Shown here: in pieces, positions 44,073 through 57,000 of the stretch
Position numbering within the stretch: the stretch's first letter is position 1
Layout: the number at the start of each line of letters is the position of its first letter
Source of the DNA: Plasmopara viticola
Taxonomy: Eukaryota > Oomycota > Peronosporomycetes > Peronosporales > Peronosporaceae
NCBI GenBank assembly: GCA_001695595.3
Contig: MBPM02000020.1
Span: 248,001-312,000 of the forward strand
Reading direction: 5' to 3'
Length of the DNA: 64,000 nucleotides
Program-made: the position numbers and the translations under genes
Notes under the pieces: generated by a model
What the model was told of the DNA's origin: nothing
Database searches by the model: none
The model's input: only the letters and a program-made list of their open reading frames with translations

Positions 44073-44483
44073 CTTATGAGGAGGACACGGGGAGGCTTGT
44101 CGGATTTTGTTCTGAGCTAGAGGACAAGTTTTATAGTAAAAAACTCTGTGAGGGGCCTTTTTTGTTTATAAAAAAATCGCTTTTGTTCTGTTAGATTTAA
44201 TATAACAGAACAAAAGCGATTTTTTTATAGTAACAGCGCAATTGGCTGATGGCCGCTCACGTAGCGCACGGACAGCATCAGCTCTACAAACAGTCAAATT
44301 ATACAGCAGTTTACAACAAGGCACTCGTATTTACGCACTTATGATCCGTGCTGTATGATTAAGGGAGTATTTAGACAAAGCAAATTTCTTAGACACTACT
44401 GTGTATGTAAATTTATGCCAACATGCAGTTTTGCAATATAAAAGATTTGGCAATTGCAAACTGTCCTATAAAACACGCCGACA
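44073..44483. promoter_or_regulatory. Shared divergent promoter region of PDI and MOCS2A
   Basis: These 411 bp separate two divergent genes and contain no open frame worth calling. Both promoters must lie here. The only distinct element is the perfect palindrome at 44167-44229. Specific promoter boxes were not recognised. Confidence 0.5.
44167..44229. repeat. Perfect 27-bp inverted repeat, 9-bp loop
   Basis: The left arm 44167-44193 (TATAAAAAAATCGCTTTTGT then TCTGTTA) and right arm 44203-44229 are exact reverse complements, 27 of 27, around loop GATTTAATA. It lies 95 bp upstream of the PDI start codon and 255 bp upstream of MOCS2A, in their shared intergenic region. No coding capacity. It could extrude as a cruciform, be a tiny MITE with TA/TATA ends, or form a hairpin in a 5' UTR. 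Confidence 0.92.
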
Positions 44484-44735
44484 ATGGAGATCACGGTGCT
44501 GTACTTTGCGTCAGCGCGCGAAGAAATTGGTTTGCGACAAGAAAAATTAACGCTTTTGGATACTAGTGACATGACGCTTGCATTACTACGCCACTTTCTC
44601 ATGAAGAAGTATCCACATGCTGCTGCCACAATTGAAAACATCACGCTGGCGCGTAACCTAGAGTACTCAGAGGACGACGCGACGCTGAAGGACGGAGACG
44701 AAGTAGCACTGATACCGCCCATTAGCGGCGGGTGA
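44484..44735 (+). CDS. MOCS2A: Molybdopterin synthase sulfur carrier subunit (MoaD/ThiS-fold)
   Basis: The small subunit of molybdopterin synthase. Its C-terminal Gly-Gly is thiocarboxylated by MOCS3 and donates sulfur to precursor Z in molybdenum-cofactor synthesis, for nitrate reductase and similar enzymes. 83 aa, intron-free, against ~88 aa in animals. The beta-grasp start is EITVLYFASAREEIGL, the middle is LARNLEYSEDDATLKDGDEV, and the end is ALIPPISGG, the invariant MoaD tail with terminal GG. The start ATG is the only one in frame near the family N-terminus. It is convergent with PEX13, stop-to-stop distance 75 bp. The large subunit (MOCS2B) is not in the window. Confidence 0.93.
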   Translation: MEITVLYFASAREEIGLRQEKLTLLDTSDMTLALLRHFLMKKYPHAAATIENITLARNLEYSEDDATLKDGDEVALIPPISGG

Positions 44736-44810
44736 GCAGCTTTTGACCGACTTAACAAAAACTATTAATAAAGTGAGCAGGTGTTGCACAACCGCGGGTA
44801 ACTATTGTAA

Positions 44811-45695
44811 TTAAAAATGTTTAACGCCCACTGTGCGTTGAAAGATACTTTCCAGGTCTCGACTAACGCCGACAGTCGGCGGCGCGACCAGCATCTTAGG
44901 CATAAAACTGGTGCGAAGCCACCGCACACTCTTGTAGAATACAGCAAGCACCACCATACCCATTACAAACTGAAATATACGCACACGCCGTCGTCGACTC
45001 TTCTTTTCCTCTTCATTCTCTAGAAGCTCGCCATGTCGCGGGTGACCCGGCGGAAACTCAGACCGAGGCGCTAGCATGGCTGCAACACCCGCACACATGG
45101 CCCCCATACGCTCGAATAAGTGCACAAAACTTCCTAAAATCACACACGTACCCAGATCGATCGGTATTCAGACATAAACGACCTCCAGACTTTACTCATA
45201 CTCACCAATGCAGAAATTTAGCGCCTCTGCATTCATTCCGAGCAGCTCCGTGATCTGGCCAATGGAGCTCACAATCTGGTTAAAACTGTTGAGCCAGCTC
45301 AAACCTCCATTGTTTGGGTCCGTTAAACCACCCATTACTCCGCCTACGCCCATTCTTGACACGCCACTATATCCTCCGTAATTGCCTCTATAGCCTCCAC
45401 AGCCGCCACCAAAGCCTCCTCCATATGAGCTCATACCGCCATATCCTCCAATACTTCCATATCCCATATTGTACGTCGGGCCTAGTCCCGTGCCGTATGC
45501 GGGAGCTCCGTATCCTCCGTATCCCGTCGGTCCGTACCCCGAATTACCGTACTGAGGCACAGGGCCGAGCGTAGATACTCCATTCGTTATAAGAGAGCCT
45601 GTAATCGAATCAGTTTTGCTAGAAGGAAAAGCAGTAGAGGCTGTAGAGCTCTCCAACACCGCCGAAGGCTGCGGCGTAACGGCAGCGGATGTCAT
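44811..45695 (-). CDS. PEX13: Peroxin-13, peroxisomal membrane docking factor (no SH3 domain)
   Basis: PEX13 anchors the matrix-protein import dock for PEX5/PEX7 cargo receptors. Exons on the minus strand are 45695-45206 and 45133-44811. The 72-bp GT-AG intron is phase 1 and joins ...ALNFCIG/GSFVHLF. The product is 270 aa. The N-terminal half is Gly/Tyr-rich (YGGYGAPAYGTGLGPTYN and similar repeats), as in the phase-forming region of PEX13. The conserved core is LSWLNSFNQIVSSIGQITEL, LGMNAEAL and HLFERMGAMCAGVAAML. A basic stretch KKSRRRRVR precedes a transmembrane helix (IFQFVMGMVVLAVFY). There is no SH3 domain after it, as in plant PEX13. A start at 45695 (MTSAAVTP) is preferred; an in-frame ATG lies 30 bp upstream. 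PEX1 is 4.7 kb away. Confidence 0.9.
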
Positions 45696-46849
45696 TGTGT
45701 CGCCTCTTGTTCCTATGAATAACACAGTCTTTAAAGTAAGTGAGCGTTGACAGATGATAAAGAGAAAGCTTTATTAACTATCTTGTGCAACGGCTGATTG
45801 GCGCTTTTCCCAAGGCTTAGGAGGGGCAGCGCCACTACCGACGTCCAGGGCGGTGACCATTACACGAGCTTTTCGAAAATACAGGAACTTAATTTAAGAA
45901 ACATAACGAACTAAGAGCGCGGTATTATAACTGTGGCTCTACTCTAAACAAAAAATGGACATCGCTACTTCCAGATTACCTTTGCCATTACCCTGGCATA
46001 GCTTCACCGAATTCATTATTGGTGTAGTTGTATAGCCAAGGCCGACATGTTTATACAATCACAAACGTTTTTTTACTTGCCCATCCACGAGGAGATGATA
46101 TGACTTAGCGGCAAAATATACTAGCGGATCTTGCTTTTCACGGCAAACCGTTGCCGCCTGGCATAAACCGTTGATGATAGCGTGTATTGGCAATCGTGAA
46201 GTTAACTTTACCCATCAGGTTAAGAGTAGCGTCGTTCGATCTATGAAGGAGCTGATGCGGCTCTCATTAAACGATGGCTAACATTGCCGTACTTTTTAAG
46301 TGCTTCATGCCGAGGACCCACCGCAACTGCTGACGTGTCCGCCTCCGCCTATGCCTCTAGCTACATAGCACCACCACATCATCAGCGTCTGCTCGACTCC
46401 CTCTCACATCGTCGGCCGAAGCCGACGCTCAACCATCAATTTTGCTATTGGGTTAGCCGTCCTGACGCGGTCACCTCACCGTACGTAATTCACAGACAAA
46501 GCACCCTATTCGGCCGATATACAGGTATAAACTACGAGTTACACGTTGCTGGCACGTCACACACCAAAGCAGGCGAAATTGCTTAGGACCACGAAGTTTA
46601 GAGCAGATTATTCTTTGAACACCACTAATGCAATTGCAATGTAAGCTCAAGCCTTCGTTCTGATAAGAATCCATAAAAAAATTCTAGCTTGAGCACAGCT
46701 CAAAGAACCGAACACAGAGCGCTTAACAGACAAAGGTGTATATTTGCCGAACAATTATCTCGGCTACCTAAAGACAAATTAGGCATGATGCTCTGGTAGC
46801 TGTTCACTTCCCGGTTTAAAAACAATTCGACCGTGTGTACAACTTGGCG
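45696..46849. other. PEX13 upstream flank, no further gene
   Basis: No supported coding region. A plus frame 46284-46586 (100 codons) has biased composition and no domain. The PEX13 promoter should lie in the first few hundred bases. Confidence 0.45.
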
Positions 46850-48230
46850 GACACACACACCTTTGACACGATCCTGATCAAACAATAAACAAGCCAGTCC
46901 GACAGAAAATTGCTTCCACACTCAAAGGTGAATTTCAACCAAAACGGCATTAGCATCGAGCGCTTCGACGAGCACTCGTCTAGCTGGTTGATTTGAAGAA
47001 CCCTCACAGTAACCTCAAAGCGACATTGTCGTTCGGGGGTGAGCCCCAATAGATGCATGAACTGTCTTCAGACTTTCCCATAAAGTCAGAAAGCTTCTTG
47101 AAGTACCTCAACAATAAATATCCCACCTGGTGTACTCTCGTTAATGATACCACCAACCCTGGAACAAGGTTGAGGGCAAAGTCAGGGACGACAGCTCACG
47201 GTATAATTCTCGGCATAGTGATGGGCTTTGTAGCTTGCCGACTGCCTGGTCCTGGCGCGTGTTTCCATCACGTGGGAGGTCTAGTCACTTTCCAAGTACT
47301 AGTGCGACGAAAAAAGACAATCAGTTGAGGCCATTTTGCCACAGTACACTCATCTGCTTCGTGCGATGCAAAGGACCTTGAAAGGCCACTCCATGTGTGG
47401 CGGCTACGAAAAAATGTTTCAAAAGTGTCATTGATGCAGCGTTTCTTACGACGGCTATGCGCGTGTATATAACACTGCAACAAATTCTGCTCAAGGATAC
47501 CACTCGGTGCTATAGGAAGTCAGAAAGATTCGGTCTTAATGTTGGCTATGCAAATACCACGGCTCTGCTGGAGAGCCTCGGGTGAGCATCCATAGTGTTA
47601 CAATTCAACTTTTAATATATTGAACAAGTCCTCTGAGTTTGTGAGCCCTCTTGGTCGGTCTTAGACCGCTCAGATATTGGCTTTGATGAAACGTTACATG
47701 TGCTCAACAAAGTGATACAGTCTCGTACTTTTACCAGAAACTCATGGCGACCGTAGATACTACATCAAAACGCGCTTCACATGGAATGACTGGTGATTTT
47801 ACCTGTCGATTAAAGCCTGAGAAGGACGCTTCTAAGTTGGCCTTACACTTTTTCAATGGAAAAGCAGCAGTTTCTGCGAAAAGGAATGTACTCGCTTAAA
47901 GTTGTTCCCGTAAGGTTGGCCTTGGTTGCCACGCCGCGGCTACTCTACGGCTAAAGGTAGTCGAAATATTTGGTGGTGCAATACATAAGCTTTGCAATTG
48001 AACTTAACGCCGCGCGCCTGACTGAACTACGTCAGAGAGTCGCTTTTATCAAAACGAGCTCCACGTCCGGCTTGTTAATTAAAGTGAATAGCCTTATGGT
48101 CAACCCGGCGGTGGCTGTGGGCAGTACCAGTCGCTGTTTGGCCACTGCATTTGATTTATCAGCAAGATAAAGCGCGAATACATTTTTGCTATAAGGAGGT
48201 GGGGACGATCTAGGATTCATAATAGTCCCA
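46850..48230 (+). pseudogene. Decayed unidentified coding sequence, probably mobile-element derived
   Basis: A series of plus-strand frames carries protein-like words with ordinary residue use: VNFNQNGISIERFDEHSSSW (about 46928-46987), then FLKYLNNKYPTWCTLVND, TNPGTRLRAKSGTTAHGIIL and TFQVLVRRKKTIS (47053-47328), GHFATVHSSASC in the next frame, RFGLNVGYANTTALLESLG (47397-47585), and ELRQRVAFIKTSSTSGLLIK (47970-48170). Breaks by frameshift or stop occur at each junction. The overall pattern is one long ORF broken apart. I do not recognise the family. A DNA-transposon or other transposon protein is a guess from context only. Confidence 0.4.
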
Positions 48231-49939
48231 AGAATCGAAATGAGCCACGCAAAACTGCTAGGTGCTTATATCATCTTCGAGAGGTCGATGGTGTGCGTCG
48301 ACAAGGGCTTCTTTGGGGTTGTAAAAGACAATGTTTTGTCTTGTTCTAATTACCGAACTTACTTTCCTGAGTGGTACCTCTTTCAATGAACAAATTGTAT
48401 TCCCACTTTCATGTTACTCAGAAAATTCGCATTTTTTTATTTGGTAGATCAGAAAAGTAACAAATATGTCCTTTACTTTCAGCTGGCATTTTGTAGAGTC
48501 AGATAACCAATTTCTTACGGGAAACTAGACTTCATTACGAGACCTGTAAAGAAAAAACTTTTGCACCACCTTTCCAGCAAAGTTTAGAAGAAGTGATGCT
48601 TCTCACAGAATCCAAAAGTCTATGGTCTCTTGACCCGCTTACAAAAGCGCATTAATGCATGAACTGATTTGGTTAGTGCAAATTCAGCTACAGATAGCCG
48701 ATTCGTCGACTCGCAAAGCTTTCTTCAGTGCATATATTGCATGTCTTTCAAAAGTAGATGGACCTATTCTGTCGAACCATTTATCCTAAATAGTTCGCGT
48801 TGACATCAGTAAGAGAAGCTTAATAATCATGATAGCGCTGGACGTAGTGTTGTGAATTTCTGTCCGACTTTATCGTGTCCGAACGTTTCAAATTTTAAAA
48901 TGCTTAATCAGTTAGCAGCATTGCAGCTTTTTCTCCTGGTAGACGTGGTAAAATTGTCGAATACAAACTTAAAGAGTGGGACCATGCTGTTCATCAATCT
49001 GCATATAGTTTGCTGAGAACATGTCCGGCCTAATGCCGAGCACGATAAAATTAAGCTTCGTAAAGTGGGACCTTGATCTGAGAATTCTGAATTTAAGAGT
49101 CCATGTTGTCCAAAAAATGATTGAGGGACAGCGCTGCTAATTCTAAATTGTCCGATGTGAGTTAAACAGCCATCAATTTTCTCAAATGCTCAACAAAGAT
49201 CACAATATTAGTTTCATCTACCGAGGACACGGCAAGACGGGCACAGATATTATACTACTGGTCTATTAGCGGCATATTGGCACCGACAAGCTTGCCATTT
49301 GGTGAGGAACCTACCCGTTGTCACACTTCGCACTGCACCGTATTTGCAGAAACATTATACAACTTTTCAAACCAATAGTGAGCCTTTATCTCACCGTGAG
49401 TGCGATGACCGCCAAGCGATGTATAGTGAGCGTCATAGAAGATACAATATTTTCAACTTTGATGTACCACTCCACGTGGTGGGCCCTTCTGATCAGAGCT
49501 TTTACGTAATAGCCCGGCTACCATTGAAAAGGGATGCAGCCTCGAGCTCAACAGCGTCAGAATTTCCCTGTCTATATTTATAATCTCATCGATCCCCAGA
49601 AAGTTTGGCACATGCATATGCTATACAAATCAGATCCTGTATAGAAGAGGTCACAATTGCGACATGAGCTAGCTCATAGTTAGGTGATACAATAACGCAT
49701 TAATCAAAGCATTCTACTTTCCAATTTATACTTTGCTTCTCAGCTTTTTATCGCAAAAGTGTAAGCTTCTTTGTGAAAGGTTAGACAACTTTGTCGCAGT
49801 GTTCAGTGATGCACAATCTGTACCAATCCTAAATTGCTCAGAGCCATTTAATTTGATGAATAAATGCTCTTTGCAGCTTACGATAAGTCATACATGTGAT
49901 TTTTTTGGACAGCTTAAGGCTCCCGAGATCATCTGCTTA
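48231..49939. other. No recognisable gene
   Basis: AT-rich. Short plus frames at 49299-49583 and 49733-49945 have no motif. Confidence 0.45.
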
Positions 49940-51080
49940 GAGTAGTGCTCTGCTGACCGCAAAGTCTGACACACCACAGAGTACACTGAAGAGCTGCTCT
50001 GGATTTTCTAAGACCAGAGTTGGCACCTCTGACAGTTTTTCCTTGACTTTGTCAAACGTTCCTTGGTGCTGGCATTTCAAGCCTGTTCTGCGTCTTTCCT
50101 AAGAAGATTGGACAGCGGTCTCGCCACTTGTATGTAATTCGCTCTATACTCGTACAAGTAATTGACCAGGCCAAACCATTTTGAAAGTCTTTTGGATTGA
50201 TAGAAGTGGCCGATTTACAGTGTCTTTCAGCTTTGTGGGGATACCTTAAGGGCATGCTTTCCGATAAATTACCTTAAAAATTTTTTTTTGCACCAAATAT
50301 TTTTCTATGCGCAAGTGTATGCACTTAAGCACGGCCCACGAGTAGACAATAAAATATTTCACGTCCGTCTTCCCATTTCTGCACGACTATGGATCGAAAA
50401 GTCATTCAAGTTTAGTGGCATATAGGCTTTGTGGTGGCTTGAACATTTGCGTCATTGGACATTTAAAATGTCGCAGGAATGTTGTAGAGCCTTGGGCATG
50501 ACCAATCCCTTTCAAGATATACCGATCAGAGCACATAAAACATTTAATGGTTTATGTCACTCGCAGAAAAAGTTGATAATAATCATTAATTGTACCGTAC
50601 ATTGTACATTTCGCCATGTTAATTTGCAACACGCCTTTGATTGAGATTGCCATGACCACATCAAGTGTAACCTAAACTTGCACGATACGTCCTTAGCCGT
50701 TATTACGACCACATTAAGCTTAATATAAGCTTGAAGGTTGCTTTACTAGCCGTTTAGCTTTCTGACACAGAAATTTTGTGTGGAGTTGGGTTCCAAATCA
50801 GCTTTGCCTCCTGCTTTGCAAAACCAAAGCGTCAAAGATTTTAAACTTCTTACCTAAAAGAATTTATGCAAAGTTTGATTTCTCGGAGCCAAATTAATCT
50901 CGTTACTTACACTTCTATCAGATGGTAGCGGTTGCGACATCACATCCTGGTAACTCTTTAATGCGATTTCGATATATGTGTCGGGGACCTCTGCACTCAA
51001 TGGCTTTTCAGTGCCTTCAAGACCTCCTTGTAAATTATGCAGTGATGAGAAATTAATTTCTGTCCAGATCAAGTGGGCAC
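49940..51080 (-). mobile_element. Ty3/gypsy reverse transcriptase / RNase H remnant
   Basis: On the minus strand the pieces appear in element order. EVPDTYIEIALKSYQDVMSQ then LPSDRSVSNEINLAP (50854-51072) is the segment that precedes the gypsy RT. After a long decayed stretch, TSINPKDFQNGLAWS (about 50160-50210) corresponds to the RT/RNase H connection (the P-x-x-x-K-x-L-x-x-F/W-L-G region). FDKVKEKLSEVPTLVLENPE followed by QLFSVLCGVSDFAV (about 49940-50050) corresponds to the start of RNase H, with the catalytic D-A-S changed to GVS. It is frameshifted throughout. No LTR was recognised. Confidence 0.72.
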
Positions 51081-54000
51081 GATTTCGCCTGTGTTGGCGT
51101 TTTCTGATAAAGTTTTTTGCAACATTTTTTTCAGCGAATAGTCCCTGGCTTGTATTGCCTTCAATCGTACCGTATCATCTATATAAGGGTATATAGTCGA
51201 TCGCTATCGTCATTGACAAAATATCAACCTATGACCCTCTAAATCCGGACTGCATTACTCAATGTGTGAAGTATGTTGCCATCTTCTGCTTGAACTGACA
51301 AATTGTCTCGAAGAGACTCTCCGCGCAGTCTTCACTTCGACACAAATGTGCATCAAAGTCCCAACATCTACATCCAACATAAGCTTTACGTATCAGATTC
51401 CCCCTCAGCAAAATATTTGCCATCTTTGTGCATTAGACGAGAAATGCCTCAGATGTCCCGACCACTGTTCGTCTATGTCACGCCCTTCACAAAGAGCTTG
51501 CTCAGTGGATAACGTGTCACTTTGCGCGCATAGACAGGACCTTACCTTAAAACCACGACTGGAAGCCGCCCACACTGCTCACATTATGTCTTACGAGCAC
51601 AGCTCATGTTTTACCAATTATTCTCCGCGCAGTAATTGATACTACGTTGGGAAAAAGCAAACCATATTACACATAAAATGCAACGAGTGCCGTATCTCAG
51701 AAGCACCACCCAGTGGCTTCAATATCAATTTACGCGCTATCAAGTCCTGCCTTGGCTTGGATCCACACACATCATCAATGGCATGAAGCATGTATTGTTT
51801 TTTTTAAGCATCGCTCAGTGGCTTACTTTTTACTCCACGATCCGGACTCTTGCCCTCGGTCCACTTTCTACTTTTAAGTCCAACGGTCCAGTGCTTGTGT
51901 TCAATGTGCTTTTGCCTTCAAACCGAGGAGAGCAAATGAATCCCTGTATTTCTCAAGGAGCACGAAGGGTACGGTTATAAAGCTAGAATTCATGGGGACC
52001 GTAAGCTTTACCTCTATGACTCTCTTCCTACCCGTGCTGCCTAAGAGTTAATCCCGGTCTTCAATTCAATGACTACGGTCTCTTACTACGTGATTGGGTG
52101 TAAAAAGAGCACCTCCACTTGGGCCGCAACCTTGTGCAATTCGACCATAAAGATAGTGCCGCCTCTCTTGAGCGAGGGACTCAAGTCAACCCAACTCTCA
52201 TCAAAAGCCCACCAAATATTTTCTCTCCCTGGCAAGTTGCATAGAAAAGCGTAGTTGTACAGGTGCGAACTAATAAATGGTGAGAATCTCTGCGCCAGCT
52301 GACGCTCAGGTGCCTCAACTGAGGCCTTACGTGTAAGTTTCTATTATGATTAACTTTCAACAAGCTTTAAAAGAATCACAGCCAATCAGTTGTATCCTAC
52401 ACAGCAAGGTATACGCCATAATCATTTTGGCTTAATGAACATTTTTTTTTCTTTTATCATAAGGTCTTAACGCTCACCACAAGCGGCTTCAATAGACACA
52501 AGCATCTGTATTAGGCATCAATTACATCAATGCCAACGAAATCGTCACTTTTTGTTAAGGATGCTCTTACAGGGTTTTCTATAGCTGAGCGTCTCTGAAG
52601 TGCGTTAAACTTCGTCGGGTTTCTGTGCGATCAAATGTTGCACATTCTTGGAGACAAGTAGAAGTGCCAGCTTGTTCAGCCTATATTTCATAAGCTGAGT
52701 AAGTATGTAGCTTAGCCCTCACACAAATTAAATTTGTTTATTGATTATAAGAAGCTAACAGAAGCAGCAGGGCTGCCGTGTTTATTGCTTTGAGTAAATA
52801 AGCGTTCTTTTACGTTCGTTTCAAACATAGAGTCAATGCAAGCCGCAGATCGCAATCCTAACGTTATTCATAAGCAAACACCCGAAGGTGTAATAAAAGC
52901 TCTTTTCTCTACATGCGAGCTGGATGCTGATTCGAGATCTTCTATCCCCGCTACAAAACTGGCTACCTAAACCCTCGCAAGCGTTCAAAATTGATCGAGC
53001 CACCTTGCCGCGCACAATTTATGCTGATCAATACATATTCTGGCCTCTATCAAGGAAGGACTGCAAGCGCTGTCCTTTACCTGCTAAGCAGCAGGAATAC
53101 GTCATGGCGCTTAGGCTCTATGCACAGAGCGTATGCTTTAGAGCTCAAGCAGTTCTGCAGTAGTTTCGACGGTAGCCTACAGTAGGGCTGAGGTCGATTA
53201 AACATAAGGTTGTTACCGTTCAAAGGAAAATAAAAACAATGGACCATGACGGTTGAGATGACCACAAATATGATCATGGTCAAACATGATCGGATACGTG
53301 CGGCATGTTGAGAGACCATGAACACTCACGTGTAAAGCCGCATCATTTAAGTCCTTTGTGTCCTGGAAACACATGAAAACACAATTTGACGTGGATTTCC
53401 TATCGGCGTCCTTTGAGCTCCACCAGCGCTCACGCTTTCTTGCCTGCACACAATGTGGGCTCAAACATCATGACTATAATTATATACTTAGGGAGTTGAC
53501 GGTCTTCGCAGCTTTTCAAAAACGCCAAGGTGACTGTGTTCACGGGCAGCCGGTGTAGGCCCGCTTTGCACTCAATTGTTTGAAATGCAGACCGTCACAA
53601 CAAGAAAAAAAATGCGATTGATTCACAAAATCATTACAGCCACAAGTAGATTCTTTTATCTCGATGAAACCAAGCATTACAGAGCAAAGCAGCATCTGCT
53701 GCTATGGCTGTGGCGAGTAAGAACACGTAGCTCATGCCTGTCTTAAAGAGGATCGGCGAAGTAGGGTTTTGATCAATAATAAGTGGCAGATGCTGCGGCT
53801 TTATAATTAGGGAAACACCGGTCGGCAATAAATCACAGCACCCTTTGGGAAATAAGGAATGTCTTATGATATGTGTGTAGCCGATACACACCAGGTCATA
53901 CAGATAAAAATGAAACGACTCCGTTATCAGTCAAAACAGCTAAGTCTTTGTCGACCCTAAGGCCACAATAATGGCCAATCAGGCAAATTAATGACTTGTG
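51081..54000. other. Gene-poor sequence to the right of the gypsy relic
   Basis: This region could contain the gag and protease end of the gypsy copy to its left, which is read on the minus strand. I could not recognise any of it. Plus frames at 51262-51639 and 51636-51980 (125 and 114 codons) show no domain. Confidence 0.4.
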
Positions 54001-57000
54001 ATTGCTGCCTTCTCAGAGCACCTACCAGTCAAATTGTTCTTGCTGACCACCTTCGCTGGCCGGTGCACAAACTGTTTGATTTGCCGGAGTCGACTATGAA
54101 GTGTAGTGGTACCATAATATCGTGCACTTGCGCTTACGACCGGCAGTCCACCCTGCTGCTTTCTCATTTGTGAGCGATCAAGCTCTTACAAGCAAATTCT
54201 GTGATGCTAGCTGGAAAAAAACAAGCCCAGAATAGATAAGCAAGGAAAGGCTGTAAGTGCTAGCTGCACGATTTGGCACAATAGGGTTGCAAAGAAGTCA
54301 AATTCCCTGATGTGCGGCTAGTAAGAAAAGATCAGGGCGATCAATCACATACGCTGCGTCGTACTTGGCACGCGATCAATTTTGTGCCTCTTTATACGAT
54401 GGGAATGTCAATAGTGGCCGCATCTGATAATTTCTTAATAGAGAATATACCGGATTTTAAAGATTTCTGATTTTGGGCTAAAGGACACTGCCATTATGGC
54501 CAATTCGAGGCATTTCGTCTTAGAGAAGACTGCGTTTATATCCTGAAAATGGTCTAAAATTAAAAAACTATTTTCCCGCTTTTAATTTTTCGAGGAGCTC
54601 AGTGGCTTCGGGTTTTCCTAGCCTGACATACACCCACTTAAAAAGCTTCTATCGTGACATGACAACTATCTTAATGACCAATTAGATCGTGTTTAAGGTC
54701 TATTTGTCAGCCGCGTGGTTCTTTATGAAATCCAGGCATCGATTATGTATCGCATCCCTCTTCTCTCTTAGCAGAGCTAGAAAAGCCGCAGCTGATAGTA
54801 CTTCATCATCCACCTGTAAGATTGTGCTACACACTGCATGCGATGCCAAAATGCTATGGTAACACGGGGAGAGCGGTGCTCACGTGCCATCAAAGCAAGA
54901 TGGTGTATTTGGCATTCATCTCAACCAGCATAAGTCTTTTAGACGAAAAGTTTTGGACTTGCTTACAAGCTGAAATAAGCACGCTGTCAGCCATTGGTTT
55001 CCTATTCAGGCAAAAGCCACATTCTAACGGCACTAACGAAACTTGAAGATCAGTTTATTCACTTGCGTTCATTGGTATATAGCCTGCTTCGTGCCTTTAG
55101 ACACGTACTTTACAAAAGAGCTGATAGCCAAACTTTTAGAAACACTTTTCTGACAGGTAGAGCAAAATTACACGACGAATTTGCAAGTTGCGCGCTTTGT
55201 TGAATCAATCAAGCTCATAGCCAAAGAAGCCTTAGCATTATGTTAGACATCTTTAAACAGATGCAAACATACCCAGTTCTCTATGTGAATCTTAAAAAAG
55301 CCGTCATAGAAGTGAGCGCAGGACGTTGGCACCGGAGCATATGCAGGCAATGCCATGGGGGGCTGACTCACCATTTGGACTAAACGTTTTAGAGACACGC
55401 AGTGCTAAAATTCTGTGCTTATCAAGATCATACATTAAGACATGCTTGCGGTTCTCATTCGCACTCGAAACTCGAGGACTGGTTGGACAAGACCCAAAAA
55501 ATTTGGCTGTGACACTCAGTGCATCTTTTAATGAAACGCACTTGTCGTTGTGGGGTGAAATGGTCTGACTTTGGCCACAAGCAGCATCGTAGCACACTCT
55601 AGCACAGCGGTCTTTTCACTCTGCAATGTCTCAGAAGACTGAGGCGTCGTTCCCCTTCGCCTGCTTTGTTAAAGCACGGATCACTAGAAGAATATAATCG
55701 CGCGGCGCCTTCGCCAGAGCTCAAGCCAGTATCTCGTGAAGTGGAAGAATATCCTCTTTCAAGATGCAATTTGGCAAGAATACGCTGACGCCGTAGACGC
55801 TTATAATAAAGATGTTCACCAAATAAGCAGCCGTTGTCTGTTTCGGTCGGATGATACCCACCTTACATATTCTCCTCTATCTTGCTTGACTGCTGTCCAG
55901 AGTATAGTGGACATCGCAGAACGAGGAAAGTCGGCGTTGGGCGAGTAGCAAAGGCCGTTACCCACTGCGCTGGTGGTTTTGGCGAATACTAGGTGATGGC
56001 TTTCAATCATCTGAGCACGGCTATTGTGCTATCTCAAGGCCCTGAGCCGTCTTAGCTCATGAAAAGGATAGTTTTTTCACTAATTTATGGCTCTATCGCG
56101 ACTGCGCACGTCTAGGAAGAAAGATTGTACTGTTTCAACGTCTCAGCTCGTGATAAGGATCATTCTCACTAAGTGATAGCGAGCGGTCAACCACCGGAAG
56201 ATTGTGTAACTTCCTGCATGCCTCTTCTGTGCAAGATTTTATGTGACCCCATCACAGCTTGGAGAATACGTTACGCATAATTTGAATTGGCGGCCTTATG
56301 TCAGAGTCGCAATGCGCACCAAAAACAGCCTTCTTTCATGAGTTGCTAGGCGAAATACCCGCTAGTGCTCGTACCCAAAGAGGTTTCAACTGACTCTTTC
56401 GTTTTGCTTCCGATACGTTTGTCATGTGCTCACACAGACCCGCATGATCTACCTTCTTACAGCCTCGGCAAGACCATTTGCACACCGCCGTAGTAACGGT
56501 CTTCCATCAAGTTAATATCTTATATCCATCTACGTGCTACACCATCTCGACCGAGTTCGATGTCTTCATGTGCGAGTTATCCGCGCGTGCGAACGACTCA
56601 CATAAAGAACGCATACTCGATTAAACTAAGACCGTCAATATCTATCTACGTTATTTTTTATAAGGTCTCTTTTATACAAAAAACACCTAGCAATTCTGCT
56701 ACTTAAAAATACAAGCAATGAGCACTGCATATTTTCGTCTCGACAACTCCCCACGAATGGAGATCATTGGTGCCGGCTAATTTGTATTTGTAATGTATTC
56801 CACTTGCAGCCTTCTCTTGCTCTGTCCTTTTCCGCGCAAAGTTCTGCCGTTGGCTGATATTATTCGTAAAATCGTAACAGCATGAGCCATTTTTTCAGTA
56901 TAAGTACAAATTAGTGCCCCACATTAGCAAACTCGATATCCCCCGCCAATTAAATACATTGAGACTGAACGCAGCAAATTTTTCGTCACCGTATAGACTC

